Shown here piece by piece: positions 1-5,180 of a stretch of DNA of 5,189 bases. The DNA lies in contig CAIPJU010000266.1 of the NCBI GenBank assembly GCA_903865465.1, positions 1 to 5,189 on the forward strand, in the 5' to 3' direction. The notes under the pieces are model-generated. The model saw only the letters and a program-made list of their open reading frames with translations, had not been told where the DNA came from and ran no database searches. This stretch comes from an uncultured Bacteroidota bacterium. GTDB lineage: Bacteria > Bacteroidota > Bacteroidia > Bacteroidales > VadinHA17. A program made the position numbers and the translations under genes. The first letter of the stretch is position 1. Each line of letters opens with the position of its first letter.

Positions 1-931
1 ATGCTGCAAGCGCTGCAAGAGGGGGGAAGAGGTCAGGTGAATCGGTTGCGTCGAATTCAAATGCCTTAAGTTCTGATTTCGAAACGGTGATTGAGTCTCT
101 TTCCATGGTGATTGATGCACCGGCTTTTTTAAGTGCCTCAAGGACTGCAATATCACTCTGTCTGCTGGTTGTATTTAATCCGGTGAGAATTATATTGCCA
201 TTAACAGCAGCGGCAACAAGCAGGAAAGCCGCCCCGCTCCAGTCGCCTTCGATTGTATAATTAACAGGAAGGTATTTTTGACCGCCTTTAATTCTGAAGG
301 TCCTGTAATCTTCATTCTGAACTGTTATTCCGTAAGATTTGAGAAGCTGAAGAGTCATATCGATATATGGTCTGCTCTTCAGGTTTAGAACTTTTATTTC
401 AGAATCATTTTCTGCTACTGGCAAAGCTATCAGCAAACCGGTAAGAAGCTGGCTGCTGATTGAAGCGTCGATTTCGCAGTATCCCCCTTTAAGAGGGCCA
501 TTAATGGAAATAGGAAGAAAACCTCCGGAAGTTGTGCATTTAACTCCCAGCTGGCTGAGTGCATCTTCTATCATATGCATAGGTCTTTTCTTGAGCGAGT
601 TAGCTCCGTTCATAGTAATAGGAGCAGGGAAAAGGGCAGCAACGGGAGAAAACATACGGATTGCCAGACCCGATTCTCCGCAGTTAAGCTTTGGTTCCTT
701 CAGTATTCCGGTTCCTGTGATCCTTAATTCCTCAGGATGAGGCTCTACCTTTGCACCAAGACCGACAGCTATACTCATGGCAGCCAGTGAATCGTCGCAA
801 TAAGAGGGACTCTTAATGATACTCTGACCCTCAGCCAGCATTGCAGCTGCAATAGCCCTCTGTGTCATGCTTTTTGATGAAGGAGCTTTTAGCTGACCTT
901 TTAATACTGACGGTTCAACTGATCTTTCCAT
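1..931 (-). CDS. aroA: 3-phosphoshikimate 1-carboxyvinyltransferase (EPSP synthase), 3' end cut by window edge
   Basis: Cytoplasmic enzyme that transfers the enolpyruvyl group of PEP to shikimate-3-phosphate, the step before chorismate synthase. Starting at the ATG at 929-931 I read 310 open codons with no stop before the edge; the family is usually about 410-430 residues, so roughly the last quarter is missing. Visible landmarks, with E. coli equivalents: APSSKSMTQR at 16-25 (Lys22/Ser23/Arg27 = K20/S21/R25), GESGLAIRM at 85-93 (PEP-site loop), RPM at 116-118 (Arg124 = R116), SISSQ at 157-161 (Ser169/Ser170/Gln171), SRPYID at 186-191, EGDWSGAAF at 228-236, and TDSPD at 296-300, where D300 matches the catalytic Asp313. 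The start directly precedes the conserved N-terminal strand and lies 24 nt after the stop of the upstream gene, so it is the distal gene seen of this operon. No Shine-Dalgarno is evident. The PEP-loop sequence differs from the E. coli GNAGTAMRP. Confidence 0.96.
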   Translation of the reverse strand, partial: MERSVEPSVLKGQLKAPSSKSMTQRAIAAAMLAEGQSIIKSPSYCDDSLAAMSIAVGLGAKVEPHPEELRITGTGILKEPKLNCGESGLAIRMFSPVAALFPAPITMNGANSLKKRPMHMIEDALSQLGVKCTTSGGFLPISINGPLKGGYCEIDASISSQLLTGLLIALPVAENDSEIKVLNLKSRPYIDMTLQLLKSYGITVQNEDYRTFRIKGGQKYLPVNYTIEGDWSGAAFLLVAAAVNGNIILTGLNTTSRQSDIAVLEALKKAGASITMERDSITVSKSELKAFEFDATDSPDLFPPLAALAA

Positions 932-955
932 AAAACTATCTTATTTTTTAGTACC

Positions 956-2059
956 CTAATGTTCCTTTTCGCCGTTATTCATAACCTTCATCTGATGGTT
1001 GATAGATTCCTGATGTATGGCTTTGAAAATTGTGTCAATCAATTCCTGACTGAGTCCTTTAACGAGTCCTTTGGCCATAACCTTTTTAATGATCTCATCC
1101 CACCGGGTGCTCTGCAAGATAGTGATATTATTTTCTTTTTTATAACGTCCAATAGTTTCCGCTACTTTCATCCTTTTTTCCATAAGGTCGAGAAGGTGGT
1201 CATCATAGATGTCGATCTGCTGCCTTAGTTCTCCAAGAACATCAAGGAGTTTTGGATCGGAGGGGTCGGGGTTCCTGTAAATAAGCCTGCTCAGCAGTTC
1301 TTTAAGATCATTTGGAGTCAGCTGCTGGGCAGCATCACTTAGTGCTTTTGAAGGGTCGATATGCGACTCGATCATTAGTCCGTCAAAGTTCAAATCCATT
1401 GCCTTTTGCGAAATTTCATGCAGGAATTGCCTTGAACCGGAAATATGACTCGGGTCACATATTATTGGAAGCTCAGGAATCCTTCTGCGGAGTTCAATGG
1501 GCAGCTGCCAGTTAGGCTGATTCCTGTAGAGGGTTTTTTCATACGAAGAGAATCCACGGTGTATGGCACCAATTCTTGTAATACCGGCCCTTGCAATACG
1601 CTCGATTGCACCTATCCACAAATCAAGGTCGGGGTTTACGGGATTCTTAACAAGAACCATGATATCGACTCCGTTAAGAGCATCGGATATCTCCTGAACA
1701 GTGAAAGGGTTTACGGAAGTCCTGGCTCCAATCCACAGAAGATCGACTCCATATTTAAGAGCTTCATAAACATGTTTTTCATTGGCCACCTCGGTACCAA
1801 CAAGAAGGCCTGTTTCCTGTTTTACAGTCCTGAGCCACTTCAGCCCTTCAGAACCAACTCCTTCAAATGAATTGGGCCGAGTGCGGGGTTTCCAGATTCC
1901 GGCACGGTAGATACTTATCTGATCCATCTTAGCCAGTTGGCGCGCAGTCTCCATTACCTGATCTTCAGTTTCAGCGCTGCATGGTCCGGCAATCATAAAA
2001 GGCCTTCCTTTATAGCCTTTCCAGTCTTTAATTCTCGTGTTCTCGGGTTGAGCTGCCAT
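956..2059 (-). CDS. aroG: Bifunctional DAHP synthase / chorismate mutase (type I-beta DAHPS, C-terminal AroQ domain)
   Basis: Condenses PEP and erythrose-4-phosphate to DAHP, the first committed shikimate step, and isomerises chorismate to prephenate. Residues about 10-260 are a TIM-barrel DAHPS of the type I-beta/KDO8P-synthase-like group: GPCS 25-28, GIWKPRTRPNSFEG 54-67, GARTSVNPF 111-119, VKNPVNPD 137-144, IHRGFS 166-171, CDPSHISGSR 201-210. Predicted metal ligands are C27, H205, E231 and D242; the 11-residue Glu-Asp spacing matches the Thermotoga enzyme. Residues about 270-356 are an all-helical AroQ chorismate mutase, with R279, R296, K307, S352 and Q356 lining up with E. coli Arg11, Arg28, Lys39, Ser84 and Gln88. 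The order DAHPS then mutase is the reverse of Bacillus AroA(G) and matches Prevotella enzymes in which the two activities depend on each other and prephenate inhibits. No ACT domain is present. It starts 13 nt after the tyrA stop without a Shine-Dalgarno. Symbol use varies (aroF, aroA1). Confidence 0.95.
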   Translation of the reverse strand: MAAQPENTRIKDWKGYKGRPFMIAGPCSAETEDQVMETARQLAKMDQISIYRAGIWKPRTRPNSFEGVGSEGLKWLRTVKQETGLLVGTEVANEKHVYEALKYGVDLLWIGARTSVNPFTVQEISDALNGVDIMVLVKNPVNPDLDLWIGAIERIARAGITRIGAIHRGFSSYEKTLYRNQPNWQLPIELRRRIPELPIICDPSHISGSRQFLHEISQKAMDLNFDGLMIESHIDPSKALSDAAQQLTPNDLKELLSRLIYRNPDPSDPKLLDVLGELRQQIDIYDDHLLDLMEKRMKVAETIGRYKKENNITILQSTRWDEIIKKVMAKGLVKGLSQELIDTIFKAIHQESINHQMKVMNNGEKEH

Positions 2060-2072
2060 TTTGTGATATTTA

Positions 2073-2918
2073 TTAATTTAATATTTTCCTAATTTTGTTC
2101 GCCTCTTCCATCAGATCCTTTAACCCAACGAAGTCCTTCTCTGCGATGAGTTTCCTGAAGAGGTTCATCTTTTCGGTATAAGTATCAATGACCTGCAGGA
2201 TGTACTCGGCATTTTCAATAAAAATCGGGGCCCATGTCTCTCCATTACTTTTTGCCAGCCGGACGGTACTTTCAAAACCTCCCCCTGCAAGTGTAAGAAT
2301 GTTTTTCTCTTCCTGTTCCTTTTCAAGAACACTCAGGGCAAGCGAAAAGGAGGTAATATGAGAGATATGGGATATATAGGCAACATGAACATCATGATCT
2401 CCTGAGTTCATATAAACCTTTCGCATATTAAGAAGATCAAGCATTTTTTCAATATTCTCAAGAGCATCGCTGTCACTGAGTTCCTTGTCGCAGATAATAG
2501 CGGTTTTATAGTCAAACAGCTTTCCAATGGCTGCAAGAGGGCCGGAATATTCAGTACCTGCCATCGGGTGCACTGCTACATATCTTCCCCTTGCCGGATG
2601 ATTCCTGGCGGCTTCAGCAATACTGCTCTTTGTAGAACCCATATCAGTGACAATTTTTGAAGTCCCAGATATCATATCAAGAATTTTGGGAAGAAGCTGG
2701 CAGTTTATATTTACAGGTGCTGAGAGCACTATCAATTCGCACCGTTCAACCGCATTCTCAAGGGTGTCAGTCTCATCCACCAGACCACAAAGTTTGGCAA
2801 TATTCTGATGAGTCAGGTTGTTTTCAACGCCAATTATATTGTCTGTATATCCACGCCTCCTGAGATCAACCGTGAGCGACCCGCCAATCAACCCTATCCC
2901 AACAACTGCTATTTTCAT
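2073..2918 (-). CDS. tyrA: Prephenate dehydrogenase
   Basis: Oxidatively decarboxylates prephenate to 4-hydroxyphenylpyruvate, the tyrosine branch. The 281-residue protein has an N-terminal Rossmann domain with GIGLIGGS at 7-14; the acidic E32 at the end of the second strand suggests NAD+ rather than NADP+ (inference). Then come SAPVN 66-70, TDMGSTKSSI 91-100 and HPMAGTEYSG 117-126, which holds the catalytic His (H117). The C-terminal helical domain has HDVHVAYISHISHI at 175-188, whose H184/H187 resemble the SHLPH motif of Aquifex TyrA, and GGGFESTVRLAKS at 212-224, where R220 fits the substrate-binding Arg. There is no fused chorismate mutase and no C-terminal ACT domain, so this is the short form with no recognisable tyrosine-sensing domain. 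Specificity for prephenate over arogenate is assumed from the family, not proven. The ATG at 2918 immediately precedes the nucleotide-binding motif. The gap before it is 75 nt; the gap after it is 13 nt. Confidence 0.95.
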   Translation of the reverse strand: MKIAVVGIGLIGGSLTVDLRRRGYTDNIIGVENNLTHQNIAKLCGLVDETDTLENAVERCELIVLSAPVNINCQLLPKILDMISGTSKIVTDMGSTKSSIAEAARNHPARGRYVAVHPMAGTEYSGPLAAIGKLFDYKTAIICDKELSDSDALENIEKMLDLLNMRKVYMNSGDHDVHVAYISHISHITSFSLALSVLEKEQEEKNILTLAGGGFESTVRLAKSNGETWAPIFIENAEYILQVIDTYTEKMNLFRKLIAEKDFVGLKDLMEEANKIRKILN

Positions 2919-2993
2919 TTGAAATGTTTTATACTTTAATTTCAGTTTTCAGAAGACTTTTTATCACCTTACTCTTCGGACTTCCGACTTCCT
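2919..2993 (-). other. 75-nt intergenic gap with a tandem GACTTCC repeat
   Basis: This is the only sizeable gap inside the operon, between the aminotransferase stop and tyrA. On the plus strand GACTTCC occurs twice head to tail (2979-2985 and 2986-2992), preceded by a degenerate CTCTTCG (2972-2978). TCGGA-CT-TCCGA within it is a short inverted repeat. The rest is A/T-rich. I see no good TAnnTTTG promoter box, no convincing terminator and no ORF, so it most likely lies within the operon transcript as untranslated spacer. Confidence 0.5.
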
Positions 2994-4157
2994 CTATCCC
3001 TTCATCTTCTCCAGTCTAGCCTTTGCCTCCAGCAATCTTTCTTCAGTTGCGCAAAGTGAAATACGAATATAACGGTCACCGTTCTTACCGAAAATGAAGC
3101 CCGGTGTCAGAAATACATGTGCCTTATTAAGGATTTCTTCAACGTACGATTCACAGCTTTCAACATTTTGCGGCAGACCTCCCCATACGAAGAGTCCGGT
3201 TTGTGATTTATCGATTTTGCAATTCAGAAGCTGCATGATATCTTCCACGATCTTCCTTCGCTTCACATAAACTTGATTAACAGTAGTATACCATGATTCA
3301 GGATTGTTCAGAGCTTCAACGGCTGCAAGCTGCATGGGCAGAAACATTCCCGAATCCATATTGCTTTTTACTTTAAGGATCTCCTTAATGTATTCGCTTT
3401 TGCCTGCAACCATTCCGACACGCCATCCAGCCATATTATGGGACTTGCTTAGGGAGTTTAGTTCGAGAGCGACCTCTCTTGCACCATCTATTTCAAGAAT
3501 GCTTCTGTATTCGTCGCTTAATATGAAACTATATGGATTGTCGTTGCACAAAAGAACCTTGTGTTTTTGAGCAAAAGCTACAAGTTTTTCGAAGAGCTCT
3601 ATGGATGCATGGGCTCCTGTTGGCATGTTAGGATAATTAACCCACATTATCTTCACCTTGCTAAGGTCTGTTTTTTCAAGCGCTTCAAGGTCGGGCATCC
3701 ACCCATTTATCTCTGTCAGGTCGTAGGTTCTTATAATCCCACCTACCAGGTTGGTGACGGAGGAGTAGGTCGGATATCCCGGATCAGGAATAAGGACCTC
3801 ATCGCCAGCGTTGATGAAAGCCATACTGATATGCATAATGCCCTCTTTACTGCCAAGAAGGGGAAGAATTTCGTTATCGGGGTTGAGTTCAACCCTGAAG
3901 TATTTCCTGTACCAGTCGGAGAATGCCTTTCTGAGCACGGGAGCGCCGGTATAACTCTGATAGCCATGTACTGAAGGTTTCATTGCTTCGGATGAAAGGC
4001 GGGCAATGGTATTTTCCGATGGTGGCTGGTCGGGGCTACCGATGCCAAGATTTATGACATCAGCTCCATCCCTGCGCATTCTTTCGATCTGGGCAAGCTT
4101 CGTTGAGAAGTAATACTCCTGAACTGTTTTGGTTCTGTCGGCCGGATTAATTATCAT
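2994..4157 (-). CDS. PLP-dependent class I/II aminotransferase, probably acting on aromatic keto acids
   Basis: A 387-residue fold-type I aminotransferase. INLGIGSPD at 35-43, YQSYTGAPVLR at 66-76 and PDPGYPTY at 124-131 are typical of the aspartate/LL-diaminopimelate/aromatic aminotransferase group. Catalytic residues, with mammalian AspAT numbers: D206 (Asp222), Y209 (Tyr225), K238 in SLSKSHNMAGWR, which forms the Schiff base (Lys258), R246 (Arg266), and R365 in YIRISL (Arg386, substrate carboxylate). One canonical residue is missing: the motif usually reading PNNPTG is PNMPTG at 176-181, putting M178 where Asn194 normally bonds the PLP hydroxyl. Sequence alone does not fix the substrate. 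Position between pheA and tyrA suggests transamination of phenylpyruvate and 4-hydroxyphenylpyruvate, or of prephenate; aspartate or LL-DAP aminotransferase are alternatives. Its ATG overlaps the pheA 3' end by 11 nt, indicating translational coupling. Confidence 0.88.
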   Translation of the reverse strand: MIINPADRTKTVQEYYFSTKLAQIERMRRDGADVINLGIGSPDQPPSENTIARLSSEAMKPSVHGYQSYTGAPVLRKAFSDWYRKYFRVELNPDNEILPLLGSKEGIMHISMAFINAGDEVLIPDPGYPTYSSVTNLVGGIIRTYDLTEINGWMPDLEALEKTDLSKVKIMWVNYPNMPTGAHASIELFEKLVAFAQKHKVLLCNDNPYSFILSDEYRSILEIDGAREVALELNSLSKSHNMAGWRVGMVAGKSEYIKEILKVKSNMDSGMFLPMQLAAVEALNNPESWYTTVNQVYVKRRKIVEDIMQLLNCKIDKSQTGLFVWGGLPQNVESCESYVEEILNKAHVFLTPGFIFGKNGDRYIRISLCATEERLLEAKARLEKMKG

Positions 4158-4977
4158 AAACCATTTCTCCTTTATAATAAACTCCTAAAATTTCAAGATT
4201 GTTGGTGTAATTCTTCAGGACTCTCTGTATAACTTCTGAATTATGGTTTTTACTCAATTCGAGGTCGAGATAGAACATATATTCCCACTCACCGTTAAGG
4301 CGGGGCACTGACTGAATTTTTGAGAGGTTGATGTCGAGTTCTGCAAGTTTGACAAGTACTTTAGCCAATGAACCAGGCTGATGGCTCGTTGAGAAACATA
4401 TGGAAACCTTATTGCCTTCCCTGTTCCCCTGCTCTTCCGGGCCAACGACACAAAAACGTGTGTAGTTCTGTTTGTAGGTTTCGATGCCTGCTTCGAGGAT
4501 CTCAAGTCCGTATAATTCAGCTGTTGCCGAGGATGCGATAGCTCCTACCCCCCTGGCCACATTCAGGCTTATCTCCCTTGCACTGCCAGCAGTATCGTAG
4601 CTTTCAACGAGTGTTATCGAAGGATGATTATTGAGGAAGGCCATACACTGCAGTATAGCTATAGGGTGAGTTCTGATCTCAAAAATATCAGCAATTGTCT
4701 GACCTGGCAGAGCCATGAGATTCTGAACAATCCTGAGGTTTTGTTCACCAAGTATCTTCATCCCCGATTCCCTTATCAGGGTGTAATTGTAAAGCATGCT
4801 TCCCGAACGGGCATTTTCAATTGCCATAACAGCGAAGTCGGCTTCGCCTTCCTTAACTGAATTAAGTGTATGGTCGAAGGAGGAACATGGTACTATGTCT
4901 ATATCATCGTAAATAAAGTATTTCCTTGCTGCCACTTCATGAAATGATCCCTGCTCACCCTGGATTGATATCCTCAT
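4147..4977 (-). CDS. pheA: Prephenate dehydratase with C-terminal ACT domain
   Basis: Decarboxylates and dehydrates prephenate to phenylpyruvate, the phenylalanine branch. It is monofunctional, 276 residues, with no N-terminal chorismate mutase. The catalytic domain (about 1-185) opens with ISIQGEQGSF at 3-12 and has AIENARSGS at 52-60, THPIAILQC at 103-111, SYDTAGSARE at 126-135, AIASSATAELYGLEIL at 146-161 and the signature NYTRF at 171-175. The ACT domain (about 190-276) has PGSLAKVL at 201-208 and KIQSVP at 220-225, where the usual Phe-binding ESRP motif reads QSVP. I chose the ATG at 4977 because homology begins there. An in-frame ATG at 5031 would add 18 residues, but that extension is encoded by the terminator hairpin. 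It is the first structural gene, 90 nt after the leader-peptide stop, and its end overlaps the next start. Expression is expected to be controlled by the attenuator just upstream. Confidence 0.95.
   Translation of the reverse strand: MRISIQGEQGSFHEVAARKYFIYDDIDIVPCSSFDHTLNSVKEGEADFAVMAIENARSGSMLYNYTLIRESGMKILGEQNLRIVQNLMALPGQTIADIFEIRTHPIAILQCMAFLNNHPSITLVESYDTAGSAREISLNVARGVGAIASSATAELYGLEILEAGIETYKQNYTRFCVVGPEEQGNREGNKVSICFSTSHQPGSLAKVLVKLAELDINLSKIQSVPRLNGEWEYMFYLDLELSKNHNSEVIQRVLKNYTNNLEILGVYYKGEMVYDN
4167..4173 (-). promoter_or_regulatory. Shine-Dalgarno-like AAAGGAG before the aminotransferase start
   Basis: AAAGGAG lies 9 nt upstream of the aminotransferase ATG, inside the last codons of pheA. 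No other start in the window has such a sequence, and Bacteroidetes rarely depend on one. It may be chance from coding the residues YKGE, or it may help re-initiation at the 11-nt gene overlap. Confidence 0.3.
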
Positions 4978-4992
4978 AATATAAACTTTTTT

Positions 4993-5026
4993 AAAACAGG
5001 CAAGGGCCCCTTTGTGGGACCCTTGC
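4993..5026 (-). terminator. Rho-independent terminator of the pheA-operon attenuator
   Basis: In transcript orientation GCAAGGGUCCC (5016-5026) pairs with GGGGCCCUUGC (5000-5010) around the loop ACAAA (5011-5015): 11 continuous base pairs with a single U-G wobble. CUG and then UUUU (4993-4996) follow. A strong G/C stem with a short U-run between promoter and first gene, rather than after a gene, marks it as a conditional terminator. The U-run is only four long and slightly offset, so its strength is uncertain. Confidence 0.85.
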
Positions 5027-5062
5027 TTCATATAATTTTAATTATCTGTATACAAAAATCCC
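5016..5062 (-). promoter_or_regulatory. Antiterminator hairpin competing with the terminator
   Basis: GGGAUUUUUGU (5052-5062), starting 4 nt after the leader stop codon, can pair over 11 positions with GCAAGGGUCCC (5016-5026), the whole 5' arm of the terminator. The pairing uses four U-G wobbles, with the G/C pairs mainly at one end, so it is weaker than the terminator stem but forms first during transcription. The 25-nt loop contains a small A/T palindrome (5032-5045) that could stack inside it. A ribosome terminating at 5067-5069 would cover most of 5052-5062 and so favour the terminator. No folding energies were calculated. Confidence 0.75.
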
Positions 5063-5122
5063 TGTTTCAGTTTTTAAAATAAAAAAAGAAATAAAAAAAA
5101 GAGAGATAGTATTTGTACACAA
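5046..5122 (-). promoter_or_regulatory. Candidate leader hairpin 1:2 (anti-antiterminator)
   Basis: UUGUGUACAAA (5112-5122, leader codons 3-6) can pair with UUUGUAUACAG (5046-5056) over 11 positions with two wobbles. The second arm overlaps the antiterminator arm by 5 nt, so the two structures exclude each other. Without leader translation this pairing would release the terminator. The first arm lies before most of the Phe codons, so only stalling at the earlier Tyr/Phe codons would mask it. A competing A5/U5 stem around the leader stop is also possible. Confidence 0.4.
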
Positions 5123-5129
5123 TTTTCAT
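5067..5129 (-). CDS. Phe/Tyr-rich leader peptide of the attenuator
   Basis: A 20-codon ORF with ATG at 5127-5129 and TGA at 5067-5069. It starts MKIVYKYYLS, and residues 11-18 are FFYFFFYF, followed by Lys-Asn. Six Phe (11, 12, 14, 15, 16, 18) and five Tyr (5, 7, 8, 13, 17) make 11 of 20 residues aromatic, with no Trp. Like pheL of enteric bacteria, its role should be to stall the ribosome when charged tRNA-Phe or tRNA-Tyr is scarce, not to make a working peptide. The start is preceded by an A-rich stretch with no Shine-Dalgarno, about 20 nt after the predicted -7 box. The T-rich sequence alone would favour Phe codons, but the dense Phe/Tyr run, clean start and stop, and position before the terminator of a Phe/Tyr operon make chance unlikely. 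It resembles pheL in role, but no symbol is assigned. Confidence 0.88.
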   Translation of the reverse strand: MKIVYKYYLSFFYFFFYFKN

Positions 5130-5149
5130 TTTGCTCTTTTGTTGAATCA

Positions 5150-5180
5150 CAAAAGTAAGTTACTTTTTTAAACGAACAAT
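5150..5180 (-). promoter_or_regulatory. Bacteroidetes-type promoter of the operon
   Basis: TACTTTTG (5150-5157) matches the Bacteroidetes -7 box TAnnTTTG exactly. ATTG (5177-5180) lies 19 bp upstream and matches three of four bases of the -33 box TTTG. Transcription would start near 5144, giving a 5' leader of about 15 nt before the leader-peptide ATG. There is no good sigma-70 -10 box at a matching distance. The surrounding DNA is very A/T-rich, so some chance of coincidence remains. Confidence 0.65.

Noticed and set aside
504..740. Plus-strand ORF of 78 codons
   Set aside because: Antisense to well-conserved aroA codons; the protein resembles no family I know, and aroA motifs on the other strand are unmistakable.
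959..1870. Three plus-strand ORFs (959-1228, 1312-1515, 1445-1870)
   Set aside because: All lie antisense within the DAHP synthase/chorismate mutase gene, overlap one another and show no recognisable domain.
2657..2863. Plus-strand ORF of 68 codons
   Set aside because: Antisense shadow of the tyrA nucleotide-binding domain with no promoter or family resemblance.
2942..2980. Possible terminator between the aminotransferase and tyrA
   Set aside because: Only a 5-bp GAAGA/TCTTC stem with a long loop and no U-run at the right place can be drawn.
3304..3974. Plus-strand ORFs 3304-3570 and 3561-3974 and minus-strand ORF 3743-3967
   Set aside because: All are alternative frames of the aminotransferase gene, whose catalytic motifs are intact across the whole stretch.
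4254..4860. Minus-strand ORF 4254-4505 and plus-strand ORF 4624-4860
   Set aside because: Out-of-frame and antisense readings of pheA; composition follows the overlapping real gene.
5000..5026. Hairpin as a riboswitch or T-box
   Set aside because: There is no T-box sequence, no specifier-loop architecture and no aptamer-like conserved core; a Phe/Tyr-coding leader explains the hairpins fully.
4978..5031. N-terminal extension of pheA from the ATG at 5031
   Set aside because: The extension encodes the terminator stem, lacks similarity to PheA, and the conserved protein starts at 4977.
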